A stretch of 64,000 nt of DNA from an uncultured Ilumatobacter sp. (GTDB lineage Bacteria; Actinomycetota; Acidimicrobiia; Acidimicrobiales; Ilumatobacteraceae): the NCBI GenBank assembly GCA_937905835.1, contig CALCXK010000127.1, positions 1 through 64,000 of the forward strand. The letters are read 5' to 3'. Under the pieces are notes generated by a model. That model had not been told where the DNA came from. It made no database searches and saw only the letters and a list, made by a program, of their open reading frames with translations. Made by a program: the position numbers and the translations under genes. Position 1 is the first letter of the stretch, and each line of letters starts with the position of its first letter. Shown here in pieces: positions 15,837-24,731 of this stretch.

Positions 15837-17477
15837 ATGACAACCATTGATCCCACCGACGAAGTTATTGCTTCGGGTGTCGAAGCAGAAGACAGCGCGC
15901 TTCGTCGCTTGCTTGGCGCCGTAGCCGACTGGCTGACATCAACCGACCACAAGAAGATCGGCCGATTGTTCCTTGGCGGAGGCCTGCTGGGTCTTCTGGC
16001 CGCGATCGTCATCAACGTGATCATCGGGATCGAGCGTGCCGGCATCGCCAACATCGATGACAATGCCCTCGCCCAGATCTTCGATGCACAGCGTGGCGGG
16101 CTCGTTTTCGGCACCCTATTGCCGCTGGCGATTGGCCTCTGCGTCGCCATCGTCCCGATGCAGCTCGGCGCACGCTCCGTTGCCTTCCCACGCCTGGCGG
16201 CAGCCGGTTTCTGGATGTGGGCTGGCGGCCTGATCTTGTCGATGATTGCCCTCGTCAACAATGGTGGCGGCCTCGGCGGCGACCCCGACATGGTCGACCT
16301 CTTCCTCGGTGCGCACGGCCTCATGGCGATTGGCCTCGCTGCAACCGGCGTCTCAATCGCCACCAGCGTGCTCACCACCCGAGCCCCGGGAATGACCGTC
16401 CGTCGTGTGCCGTTCTTCTCGATGTCGGCCTTGGTCACGGGTCTCGGACTCGTCGTTGTCATGCCGGTGCTCCTCGGCACGCTCACCTACCTCTTCCTCG
16501 ATCACCGCAATGGCCGCGAGGCCTTCGGTGGCAACACGGGCTTTTACGACTGGGCTGGCTGGATTTTCTCGCCGGGGACCGTGGTGTTGTTCGCGATCCC
16601 GGTCGCAGGCCTGCTCGCCGAAGGAGCTCCTCTGCTGTTCAAGCAGCGCACACCGGCACGCGGCATTGTGTTCGCCGGGTTCGGCCTCATGGGCGTCGCC
16701 GCCCTCGGCGCAGTCACCCAGGACGCCATCCACAATGTTCCCTGGGCCGGCAGCGAGCTCTACCTCGGTGGGGGTGAAGACGTTCGAGAAAAGCTCTTCG
16801 ACGTGCTTCCGTGGGCGATGTTCAACTTGCTCCCGCTGCTCGGTCTCACGATCGTGTTGCTGATGACCCTCTTCCTCGCTCGGCCGGTGAAGGGCGCCAA
16901 ACCTACTGTCACGCCTGCATTGGCCTTCGGGTTCCTCGGGCTCGGCATGATCATGGTCGGCATGATCGGCACGGCGCTCCACGCCATCGACGACCTTGGC
17001 CTCCAGGGCACGGTCTTCGCTGAGGGCGCCTTGATCTACGTGGTCTATGGCACCGTCCTCGCGGCACTCGGCGGCATGGCGCATTGGGCGCCGAAACTCT
17101 GGGGCGTCAACCTTCAGACGGCCAAGGTGCTCCCGCTCGCCGGCCTCGGTGTGCTCGCAACGGTGCTCGCATCACTGCCCAGCTACGTCGCCGGGTTCGA
17201 CGAACCGCGGGACATCTACGCCGTTCTGGTCCTCGTTGGCCACGTGCTCATGGCACTGACCGTGATCGGCTTCATCGGCCTGCTTACCACTTCGGTCATG
17301 AGCTCGGATGGCCAAGCCGAAGCCGACCCTTACGACGGCCAGACGCTCGAATGGGCCACGGCCGCCCCGGCGCCTGCGAACAACTTCGTCGACGCACCGA
17401 CGGTGATGTCGGCTGAACCACTGGCCGACAGTAAATCAAACTATGGCCAGACCATCTCCGAGAAGGGCGACCGCTGA
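15837..17477 (+). CDS. Heme-copper oxidase subunit I paralog lacking all heme and copper ligands
   Basis: A 546-residue polytopic membrane protein clearly related to the genuine CtaD at 20537: it shares DHKKIG at the first helix, Q-I/L-GAR-VAFPRL after helix 2, and RAPGM between helices. Every metal ligand of CtaD is replaced: H98 (heme a) by Q85; the GHPEVY loop (CuB His276, Glu278, Tyr280) reads SPGTVV (P246, T248, V250); the HH pair 325/326 falls on TQD around 294-296; H411 and H413 become G397 and L399. The frame is intact and coding looks normal. It starts a tight operon and shares its TGATG stop-start with the next gene. It cannot bind the normal cofactors, so a structural, assembly or sensing role is inferred. 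Annotation pipelines would probably call it cytochrome c oxidase subunit I. Confidence 0.85.
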   Translation: MTTIDPTDEVIASGVEAEDSALRRLLGAVADWLTSTDHKKIGRLFLGGGLLGLLAAIVINVIIGIERAGIANIDDNALAQIFDAQRGGLVFGTLLPLAIGLCVAIVPMQLGARSVAFPRLAAAGFWMWAGGLILSMIALVNNGGGLGGDPDMVDLFLGAHGLMAIGLAATGVSIATSVLTTRAPGMTVRRVPFFSMSALVTGLGLVVVMPVLLGTLTYLFLDHRNGREAFGGNTGFYDWAGWIFSPGTVVLFAIPVAGLLAEGAPLLFKQRTPARGIVFAGFGLMGVAALGAVTQDAIHNVPWAGSELYLGGGEDVREKLFDVLPWAMFNLLPLLGLTIVLLMTLFLARPVKGAKPTVTPALAFGFLGLGMIMVGMIGTALHAIDDLGLQGTVFAEGALIYVVYGTVLAALGGMAHWAPKLWGVNLQTAKVLPLAGLGVLATVLASLPSYVAGFDEPRDIYAVLVLVGHVLMALTVIGFIGLLTTSVMSSDGQAEADPYDGQTLEWATAAPAPANNFVDAPTVMSAEPLADSKSNYGQTISEKGDR

Positions 17478-18052
17478 TGCAAGCTCTGACTGCCGGCCCC
17501 GCTGCCGCACCGCGCCGCCAGATCATCGTTGGGACCACGCTCGGCGTGGTCGCCATGGTGATGATGGTCGGCGGGATGCTCGCTGTCTGGTCCGAACAGC
17601 GCACCAACTTCGTTGAGCGTGATGGCAACTGGCTTCCCAGCGGTGTCGTCATTCCTGAAGTTGCTGCCAACGTTGCGTTGATTGCGTTCATCGCCATCTG
17701 CACCTTCGCCCAGTGGGCAGTGTGGGCCGCCAAGCGCAACGACCGCGGTCACGGCGTCTTCGCTCTCGCTACGACCGCCCTCGTGGCGCTCATGGTGATC
17801 AATGCTCAGGCGTTCATCTACTCCGAGATGGGCATCGGTATCGGCGACGGCGCCTACGCCACCATGTTCTACGCCCTGACCGGTTTGTTCGTGGCGCTGA
17901 TGATCATCGGTGTCATCTTCTCCGTCGTCGCAGCGTTCCGGTTCTCCGGGGGTCGCAGCGACAACGAGGTCCTCGCCGCCCACGCCATCTACTGGTACGC
18001 CATGTCCGTCATCTACACGGCCATCTGGTTCGTCGTCTACGTCACCAAGTGA
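17477..18052 (+). CDS. Cytochrome oxidase subunit III-like membrane protein (divergent paralog)
   Basis: 191 residues with five hydrophobic segments. The last two helices align with the real CtaE at 22548: FYALTGLFVALM matches FFTLTGFHGVHV (both His lost), and IYWYAMSVIYTAIWFVVYV matches LYWHFVDIVWIIIFTLVYL (His to Tyr). The stop of the upstream ligand-free subunit I overlaps this start by one base, so the two are made together. It probably packs against the ligand-free subunit I as subunit III does against CtaD. Function unknown; homology is weak but positional. Confidence 0.7.
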   Translation: MQALTAGPAAAPRRQIIVGTTLGVVAMVMMVGGMLAVWSEQRTNFVERDGNWLPSGVVIPEVAANVALIAFIAICTFAQWAVWAAKRNDRGHGVFALATTALVALMVINAQAFIYSEMGIGIGDGAYATMFYALTGLFVALMIIGVIFSVVAAFRFSGGRSDNEVLAAHAIYWYAMSVIYTAIWFVVYVTK

Positions 18053-18059
18053 GTCCTTG

Positions 18060-19250
18060 ATGTTCGCTACTGGTTCCAAACTCCTCATCGGCTCCTCCGT
18101 CCTCGCGACGGTTGCTGCGATCGTCTACGGCATCACGCAAAACGAGGCCCTCGGCATCGTCGGCCTCGTGTCGGCGGCATGCGCGCTGGCCTTGCTGGCC
18201 GGCGTCAATGTCTGGGCGGCCGACTCCAACCTGTCCGCTCTGGACGCCACTGCGGTGGCCACATCCGAAGCGTCTGACAACCCTCCGGGCTCAAGCATCT
18301 GGCCCATGGTCTTCGCCGTCGGTGCTGTGGCAGTGCTCCTCGGCCTCGTCTCGCAACAGTCGATCTTCACGATTGGTCTGATCATTCTGCTCGCCGCCGG
18401 CGCACAGTGGGCCGTGCAGGCGTGGGCTGAGAGCGCATCGACCGACTCGACCACCAATGCTGCCATCCGCGGGCGCCTCGCCAACCCGCTCGAGTATCCG
18501 CTACTCGGAGCGGTCGCCGTCGGCGGTATGGCCTACGCCTTGAGCCGCATGATGCTGTGGCTCTCGAAGACCAACACGGTCATCGCATTCGTAGTGCTCG
18601 CCATCCTCGTCGCGTCCATCGCGTTCATCTTCGCCTTCCGGCCTTCCGTCAAGCGTGGTGCGATCAGTGGCGCCTTGGCCCTCGGTGCCGTCGCGATCGT
18701 TGCTGGCGGCGTCGCTGCGGGTATCGACGGCGAGCGTGAGATTCACGAGCACGAGACCATCGCTGCTGACGCTGCGCTGTTCTGTAACTCACCCGAGGCC
18801 TTCGAAGTTGACAAGGACGCCAGCCAGACCGTTTCCACTAAGGCGAGCACCTACACGATCTCGCTGACGGCAGCCGGCAACCTCGAGTTCGATGTACCCG
18901 GGCCGCTCGACCCGGGCGCCAACGCCATCTCGATGCCTCGGTCGAACCCGAATAACATCGTGTTCCGCAACGACTCGGGCGAGGAACGTCGTCTCACGCT
19001 CGACCTCGGCCCGGCGGCTGAAGAAGAAGAAGCGGGCAAAGCAGCCGCGGAAGAGGGCCACGGCGAAGCAGAGTCGCATGGCGAGAAGAGCGACCGCCAC
19101 CTCACATGCACCACGCTTGTCGAAGACGGTGGCGCTCAGTTGATCACTGTCAAGTTTAACGAGCCCAGCTTCGCCTACGCCGATGACGCTGAGGCGTTCC
19201 GCTTTTACGTTCCCGGGACCGACGCTGAACTCGATGTGGTCGTGCCGTGA
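18060..19250 (+). CDS. Membrane protein with C-terminal extracytoplasmic domain, oxidase operon, function unknown
   Basis: 396 residues. The first half has about seven hydrophobic segments (for example LLIGSSVLATVAAIVYGI and GLVSAACALALLAGVNVW). The second half, from about residue 227, is soluble and beta-rich (YTISLTAAGNLEFDVPG, NIVFRNDSGEERRLTLDLG, LITVKFNEPSFAY), with a Glu/His/Lys-rich insert around residues 320-345. The soluble part resembles a cupredoxin-like sandwich in outline, but I see no convincing Cys/His/Met copper site, so this stays a suggestion. It begins 7 bp after the subunit III-like gene and its stop overlaps the GTG of coxB, so it belongs to the oxidase operon. Confidence 0.65.
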   Translation: MFATGSKLLIGSSVLATVAAIVYGITQNEALGIVGLVSAACALALLAGVNVWAADSNLSALDATAVATSEASDNPPGSSIWPMVFAVGAVAVLLGLVSQQSIFTIGLIILLAAGAQWAVQAWAESASTDSTTNAAIRGRLANPLEYPLLGAVAVGGMAYALSRMMLWLSKTNTVIAFVVLAILVASIAFIFAFRPSVKRGAISGALALGAVAIVAGGVAAGIDGEREIHEHETIAADAALFCNSPEAFEVDKDASQTVSTKASTYTISLTAAGNLEFDVPGPLDPGANAISMPRSNPNNIVFRNDSGEERRLTLDLGPAAEEEEAGKAAAEEGHGEAESHGEKSDRHLTCTTLVEDGGAQLITVKFNEPSFAYADDAEAFRFYVPGTDAELDVVVP

Positions 19251-20524
19251 CGTACGACCTCGATATGTCCCATCAATCACCGACCATGAAAATGCAGGCC
19301 GTGGAAACCACAACTACGTTGAAGTCCGTGGCTTCCTCACGGCTCGTTCGCACACTCGCCGCGGGCTCACTCGCCGCCCTGCTCGCTGGCTGTGCAACGG
19401 ATGCACCGCAAGACACTTGGCAGCCCAAGGGGCCGAATGCTCAGATGATCAACGACCTCGACTGGGTGGTCTTTGGTATCGCCGGAGTGGTGGGCGCCGT
19501 TGTTTTCTCGGTGATCGCCTTCGCGCTCTGGCGGTACAGCGATCGCGGCCAGCCGATTCCTGAGCAAACTCATGGCAAGCCAGCGCTCGAAATTTGCCTC
19601 ACGATTCTGCCCGCACTGATTCTGATCGGTATCGCCATCCCGACGGTCGGCACGATCATGGATCTCAACAACACCGACGACACCGAATGTGTCATCAACG
19701 TCACCGGCCAGCAGTGGTGGTGGGAAGTTGACTACCCAGTGCAAGACGGTTGTGGTGGTATCGAAGAACCCATCGTCACCTCCGGCCAGATGGTGATCGA
19801 AGCCGGCAGCAAGGTACTCGTGCGTGGCACCAGCCGTGACGTCATCCACTCCTGGTGGATCCCGAGCCTCAACGGCAAGCGCGACATGGTCCCCGGCCGC
19901 GTCCACACCGTTCGTCTCGAGGCCGACGAGCCCGGCATCTTTGCTGGGCAGTGCACCGAGTTCTGCGGCCTGAGTCATGCCAACATGCGCATGGAAGTCA
20001 TCGCAATGAACTCGGCAGACTTTGCCGTGTGGAAGGCCAATCAGACTCAGGACTACGTCGCTCCGGCGGCAGATTCACTCGCAGCTGAGGGCGAATCGAC
20101 GTTCATCGCGCAGTGCTCGCGTTGCCACCAAGTCGATGGCATCACCGACTCGAACGACGAGCTGATCATCTCCCGTCCCGACCAGAACGTCTGGTCAGGC
20201 GCTGCGCCAAACCTCACCAACCTCATGACCCGCAACACCTTCGCTGGTGCCTCGTGGGACCTTCTCAGCAAGGAATGTCGTCCCCGAGTCTGGGAAGCCG
20301 ATCCGAGCGATGTTGGCGCGGCGTACCTCGAAGGTGTCACCGACAGCTGCCTCAACGAGGTCGAACTCCGTGAATGGTTGCGAAACGCACCGGCCAAGAA
20401 GCCGATGTACACCGACCCCGAACGCCTCGAAGAGACCGATGGTCTCGTTCGTGGCATGCCCTACCTCGCCCTGAGCGAGGACCAGATCGACCAGTTGGTC
20501 GCTTATCTGCTCGAGCGCAAGTAA
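19247..20524 (+). CDS. ctaC: Cytochrome c oxidase subunit II with fused cytochrome c domain (caa3 type)
   Basis: 425 residues as drawn. A lipoprotein signal ends LAALLAGC (Cys49), followed by two transmembrane helices (about 72-95 and 115-138). The CuA domain has QQWWWEVDYP and ligands H201, C236, C240, H244, M247 (GQCTEFCGLSHANM). A C-terminal class I cytochrome c domain carries CSRCH (290-294). It takes electrons from cytochrome c and passes them to CtaD. The GTG 19247 overlaps the previous stop; ATG 19265 or 19286 may be the true start, since the signal sequence does not need the first residues. All CuA ligands are present, in contrast to the paralog upstream. Confidence 0.93.
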   Translation: MTYDLDMSHQSPTMKMQAVETTTTLKSVASSRLVRTLAAGSLAALLAGCATDAPQDTWQPKGPNAQMINDLDWVVFGIAGVVGAVVFSVIAFALWRYSDRGQPIPEQTHGKPALEICLTILPALILIGIAIPTVGTIMDLNNTDDTECVINVTGQQWWWEVDYPVQDGCGGIEEPIVTSGQMVIEAGSKVLVRGTSRDVIHSWWIPSLNGKRDMVPGRVHTVRLEADEPGIFAGQCTEFCGLSHANMRMEVIAMNSADFAVWKANQTQDYVAPAADSLAAEGESTFIAQCSRCHQVDGITDSNDELIISRPDQNVWSGAAPNLTNLMTRNTFAGASWDLLSKECRPRVWEADPSDVGAAYLEGVTDSCLNEVELREWLRNAPAKKPMYTDPERLEETDGLVRGMPYLALSEDQIDQLVAYLLERK

Positions 20525-20536
20525 GGAGCTGACGTC

Positions 20537-22555
20537 ATGGCAATCATCGAACGCCCAGCCGACGCATTGGCCACCCCGAATGGTGGAACGGCGCCCGCAC
20601 CCAAGGCGTCCACCAACTACGGATACCTCCGCCGCCCGGTTCAAACGACCGGATGGCGCTCATGGGCCTTTACTGTCGATCACAAGAAGATCGGCATCAT
20701 GTATGGCGCCGTCGCAATGTTCTTCTTCCTCCTCGGTGGGCTGGAAGCGGCCCTGATCCGCCTGCAGCTCGCTGGCCCTGACGGAACGATCCTGTCGGCC
20801 GACAAGTACAACCAGATGTTCACGATGCACGCCACCACCATGGTGTTCCTCTTCGTGATGCCGATGGCTGCGGCCTTCGCCAACTACTTCATCCCGCTCC
20901 AAATCGGTGCTCGCGACGTTGCGTTCCCCCGGTTGAACGCACTCTCGCTGTGGGTGTTTGTCTTCGGTGGCGTCTTCCTCAACACGTCGTGGTTTCTCGG
21001 TGGCGGCGCCGATGGCGGCTGGTTCATGTACGCACCGAACAGTTCGGTGCCATTCAGCCCGACCAACGGCGTCGACTTCTGGGGCCTCGGCCTCCAGATC
21101 ACGGGCATCGCCTCGCTCGTCGGTGCGATCAACCTGATCGTCACGGTGCTCAACATGCGTGCGCCGGGCATGTCGATGATGAAAATGCCGATCTTCACCT
21201 GGATGGCCTTCGTCACCCAGATGCTGCTCCTCTTCGCCATCCCCGTGATCACGGTGGCGCTCTTCCTGCTGATGTTCCAACGAAGTTTCGGCGCCCAGTT
21301 CTTCAGTGTCGAAGCTGGCGCCGACCCCCTGCTGTGGCAGCACTTGTTCTGGATCTTCGGACACCCCGAGGTGTACATCCTCGTGTTGCCGTCTTTCGGC
21401 ATCGTCTCTGAGGTCCTTCCGGTCTTCTCGAAGAAGCCATTGTTCGGCTACCCGTTCGTCGTGTTCTCTGGCGCCGCAATCGGTTTCGTCGGTTGGGGCG
21501 TGTGGGCCCACCACATGTTTGCTTCCGGCCTCGGCCCGGTCTCGGTGGCCGTGTTCTCGGTGGCCACCATGGCCATCGCTGTGCCGACCGGCGTCAAGAT
21601 CATCAACTGGACCCTCACCCTGTGGGGCGGCAAGTTGACGTTCACCACGGCCATGCTTTTCGCCGTCGGCCTCATCGTGCAGTTCACGATCGGTGGTCTC
21701 TCGGGCGTCACGCACGCAGTGGCTCCGTCGGACACGCAGCAGACCGACACCTATTACATCGTGGCCCACTTCCACTACGTGATCTTCGGTGGAGCCGTTC
21801 TCGGATTGTTCTCCGGCTTCTACTACTGGTGGCCGAAGGTCTTCGGGAAGTTGCTCAGCGAGTCCTGGGGCAAGTGGAACTTCTGGCTGATGATTGTCGG
21901 CATGAACCTCACGTTCGGCCCGATGCACATCATCGGTCTGCAGGGTCAGCCGCGCCGGATGTACCGCTGGACCGAATTCCGTGCGGGTGAAGGTTTCTTC
22001 AACCTCGGATTCTGGAACCTTGTGGCCACGATCGGTACGTTCATCCTTGGCGTCGGCATCCTGCTCTTCTTGATCAACGTGTGGATCACGCATCGTCCGA
22101 ACTCCAAAACCGGCCCGACCCCCGCCGACCCGTGGGATGCCCGCAGCCTCGAATGGATGACCACCAGCCCGCCGAAGGAGTACAACTTCGCTCGCACGCT
22201 GCACGTGTCCGAACTCGACGAGTTCTTTCACCGCAAGTACGAAGATGTTGGCGAAGGCGACAAGCACGAGTACGTGCAGCGGATGACCGGCGCAGAGGTC
22301 ATTCAGTTTGAAGAAGACAACGCCGACCCGAACATCCACCTCCCGGCTCCGTCCTACTGGCCGATGGTTTTGGCGTTCGCTCTGCCGGTCATGGCATACG
22401 GCGTCATTTACAACACGCTGTTGATCGTGGCAGGTGGTGCGATCGCAATCATGGCGATGTTCGGCTGGGCTCTCGAGCCTGCCGACGCCGAAGCATCTGA
22501 CTTCGACCCACCGGTCGAGGGCGACGAGACGAGCAAGGAACTGGCCAATGTCTGA
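20537..22555 (+). CDS. ctaD: Cytochrome c oxidase subunit I (catalytic)
   Basis: 672 residues, 12 core transmembrane helices plus a C-terminal extension with two further helices. All catalytic residues are present: H98 and H413 (heme a), H411 (heme a3), H276, H325, H326 (CuB), Tyr280 cross-linked to His276, and the K-channel Lys354. The GHPEVY motif with Glu278 marks an A-type proton-pumping enzyme. AAGGAG lies eight bases before ATG 20537. It reduces oxygen at the membrane using electrons from CtaC. The stop overlaps ctaE by 8 bp. Confidence 0.97.
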   Translation: MAIIERPADALATPNGGTAPAPKASTNYGYLRRPVQTTGWRSWAFTVDHKKIGIMYGAVAMFFFLLGGLEAALIRLQLAGPDGTILSADKYNQMFTMHATTMVFLFVMPMAAAFANYFIPLQIGARDVAFPRLNALSLWVFVFGGVFLNTSWFLGGGADGGWFMYAPNSSVPFSPTNGVDFWGLGLQITGIASLVGAINLIVTVLNMRAPGMSMMKMPIFTWMAFVTQMLLLFAIPVITVALFLLMFQRSFGAQFFSVEAGADPLLWQHLFWIFGHPEVYILVLPSFGIVSEVLPVFSKKPLFGYPFVVFSGAAIGFVGWGVWAHHMFASGLGPVSVAVFSVATMAIAVPTGVKIINWTLTLWGGKLTFTTAMLFAVGLIVQFTIGGLSGVTHAVAPSDTQQTDTYYIVAHFHYVIFGGAVLGLFSGFYYWWPKVFGKLLSESWGKWNFWLMIVGMNLTFGPMHIIGLQGQPRRMYRWTEFRAGEGFFNLGFWNLVATIGTFILGVGILLFLINVWITHRPNSKTGPTPADPWDARSLEWMTTSPPKEYNFARTLHVSELDEFFHRKYEDVGEGDKHEYVQRMTGAEVIQFEEDNADPNIHLPAPSYWPMVLAFALPVMAYGVIYNTLLIVAGGAIAIMAMFGWALEPADAEASDFDPPVEGDETSKELANV

Positions 22556-23204
22556 TTCGCTCATCACCGAAACGGTGAACGACGCTGTCCAGATCGTCAA
22601 AGGTCCTGCCGACGCTGGCGACGATCATCACGACGATCACCACTCGTCGCTCGGCCTCTCGAACACGAAGCTGGCCATGTGGCTCTTCCTCGGGTCGGAA
22701 TGCCTGCTCTTTGGTGGGCTGATCTCCACCTACATGCTGTATCGGAACCGGCACTCCGAGAACCTCGGGCCGGATCAGTTGTGGGACATCCCGTTCACCT
22801 CGGCATCGAGTTTCGTGCTCCTCACCTCGTCACTCACGATGGTGTTGGCCGTGTCGGCAGCGAACCGCAAGGACCTTCGTAATACGAAGATCTTCCTCGG
22901 CGTCACGGCGCTGCTCGGCGGATTGTTCCTTGCCGGTCAGATCTACGAGTTCACTACCTTCTACCGTGAGGGTCTGGGCTTCACGACGAGCTTGTTCTCG
23001 TCGAGCTTCTTCACCCTCACCGGTTTCCACGGCGTGCACGTCTCGGTTGGCATTATCATGTTGGTCGCGATGATTGGCATGCTGTCCAAGGACAAGGTGT
23101 CTGGCGACGAGGCGGAGGCGGTCGAGATGGTCGGGCTCTACTGGCACTTCGTCGACATCGTCTGGATCATCATCTTCACGCTCGTCTACCTGATTCCGGC
23201 TTGA
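22548..23204 (+). CDS. ctaE: Cytochrome c oxidase subunit III
   Basis: 218 residues. A His/Asp-rich N-terminal tail (DDHHDDHH) is followed by five transmembrane helices with AMWLFLGSECLLFGGL, the conserved Glu in GQIYEF, TGFHGVHVSVGI and LYWHFVDIVWI. It stabilises subunit I and helps proton uptake. The start at ATG 22548 overlaps the end of ctaD by 8 bp; the longer frame upstream overlaps ctaD coding sequence and is rejected. Confidence 0.95.
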   Translation: MSDSLITETVNDAVQIVKGPADAGDDHHDDHHSSLGLSNTKLAMWLFLGSECLLFGGLISTYMLYRNRHSENLGPDQLWDIPFTSASSFVLLTSSLTMVLAVSAANRKDLRNTKIFLGVTALLGGLFLAGQIYEFTTFYREGLGFTTSLFSSSFFTLTGFHGVHVSVGIIMLVAMIGMLSKDKVSGDEAEAVEMVGLYWHFVDIVWIIIFTLVYLIPA

Positions 23205-23207
23205 TCA

Positions 23208-23537
23208 ATGACTGACACACTCGAAACTCCAGCGACCAACGAGGAGCACGGGGCGGGCGCGCACCATGGCCCGAGCGACAGGCAGTTCGTCACCATCTTC
23301 TTCATCCTCGCCGCGATCACCGCGGTCGAAGTGATCGTCAGCTACATCGACGTCGGTGCGTTCTTCCTGCCGGTGCTGCTCGGCCTGATGGTGGTCAAGT
23401 TCTTCACTGTCGTGCTGTATTTCATGCACATCAAGTTTGACAACAAGCTGTTTGGCCGGCTGTTCTACGTCGGCCTTGTTTTGGCTGTCGTCGTCTACGC
23501 TGCCGCGCTGTCGACGTTCCAATTCTTCGCTGGCTGA
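23208..23537 (+). CDS. ctaF: Cytochrome c oxidase subunit IV
   Basis: 109 residues with three transmembrane helices (FVTIFFILAAITAVEVIVSY, VLLGLMVVKFFTVVLYFMHI, LFYVGLVLAVVVYAAALSTF), matching the prokaryotic COX IV family. It starts 3 bp after ctaE and ends the core oxidase operon. An accessory subunit with no cofactor. Confidence 0.88.
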   Translation: MTDTLETPATNEEHGAGAHHGPSDRQFVTIFFILAAITAVEVIVSYIDVGAFFLPVLLGLMVVKFFTVVLYFMHIKFDNKLFGRLFYVGLVLAVVVYAAALSTFQFFAG

Positions 23538-23611
23538 TACGGGCCCACGCGTGACCGACGGCGCCGTCGCACGACTGGGCACGTTCACAATCGAGTCCTA
23601 AGCTGAGCTTC

Positions 23612-24535
23612 GTGATTGAGCAGGCCAACGACCTCGCCGCTGCTGTGGATCCCTGGAAGTTCCAGTGGCATCCCGAGGTGTGGCTGTTGGTTGCCTTTCT
23701 GACTGGCGCATTCGTCTACATGGTGCGCGTGATCGGGCCGAAGGCCGTGCCGATGGGCGAGCAGGCAGTCACTCGAAAAAACATCTACGCGTTCGTCGGT
23801 GCCATGGTGCTGCTCTGGGTTGCTAGCGACTGGCCACTGCACGACATCTCCGAGGAGTACCTGTATTCGGCGCACATGTTGCAGCACATGATGCTCAGCT
23901 ACTTCCTCCCGCCGTTGGCGCTCATTGCTACGCCGGCGTGGTTGTCGCGCATTCTGATCGGTGACGGCCGGCTGTACGCGGGCCTGAAGTTCCTCACCAA
24001 GCCGGTGATTGCCGGTGTGCTCTTCAACGTGGTCGTGATCATCACGCACATCCCGATGGTCGTGAACAGTTCGCTCGACAACGGCCCCTTCCACTACTCG
24101 CTGCACGCCCTGGTGGTCTTACTGTCGCTCCTGATGTGGATGCCCGTGGTGGGCCCGTTCAAGGAACTACACATCGGCCCACTCGGGAAGTGCATCTATC
24201 TCTTTCTGCAGTCGGTCATTCCGACCGTGCCAGCGGCGTGGCTCACGTTTGCTGAGGGAGCGGTCTACAAGGAGTACGACATTCCGGTGCGTGTCTTTGG
24301 GTGGAGCGTCACTGTTGACCAGCAGTTGGCCGGAGGGATCATGAAAATGGGCGGCTCGATCTTCCTGTGGACCATCGTCGTCTACATCTTCTTCAAACGC
24401 TTCGCGAACGGCTACGGCGAGTCACAGGACTATCGCCGCACCCATATGCCGTCGTCGGGCGACTCTGTAGACATCCTCACGACGGCTGACGTCGAGCGCG
24501 AGTTCGCGGCGACGGTGCCGCCCGAGGGCCGCTGA
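23612..24535 (+). CDS. ctaG: CtaG-like cytochrome c oxidase assembly membrane protein
   Basis: 307 residues with about seven transmembrane helices and the caa3_CtaG family features: YLYSAHMLQHMMLSYFLPPLALI, ITHIPMVVNSSLDNGPFHYSLH, and several paired His within the membrane. Family members of the Bacillus type are required for oxidase assembly, perhaps in copper insertion. It follows ctaF by 74 bp, consistent with read-through. GTG 23612 is the start used. Not to be confused with the Cox11-type CtaG. Confidence 0.85.
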   Translation: MIEQANDLAAAVDPWKFQWHPEVWLLVAFLTGAFVYMVRVIGPKAVPMGEQAVTRKNIYAFVGAMVLLWVASDWPLHDISEEYLYSAHMLQHMMLSYFLPPLALIATPAWLSRILIGDGRLYAGLKFLTKPVIAGVLFNVVVIITHIPMVVNSSLDNGPFHYSLHALVVLLSLLMWMPVVGPFKELHIGPLGKCIYLFLQSVIPTVPAAWLTFAEGAVYKEYDIPVRVFGWSVTVDQQLAGGIMKMGGSIFLWTIVVYIFFKRFANGYGESQDYRRTHMPSSGDSVDILTTADVEREFAATVPPEGR

Positions 24536-24731
24536 CAGCTTGGCGCCGCAGCGAGTGCGTTGCGGGGGGCCGATGAGCTTGGCGAACGGTGGGTTCACCG
24601 TCGCCATCGACGAGATGATCAATCCGGGCCCCGATCAGAGGCTGGCTGGTCATCCGGGGCGGCGGTGGTCGGCTCGTTGCCGACGAAGCAGGTCAGGGCC
24701 GTGCGGCGGCAGCCCTGTAGCGTCTCACCTC

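Noticed and set aside
20660..22600. 646-codon open frame on the minus strand opposite ctaD
   Set aside because: Its product is charged and His/Glu/Arg-rich with no fold; it mirrors the codon bias of ctaD. Antisense shadow.
24540..24731. Longer serS N-terminus or T-box leader
   Set aside because: The extra residues are not conserved and no T-box core or antiterminator is visible.
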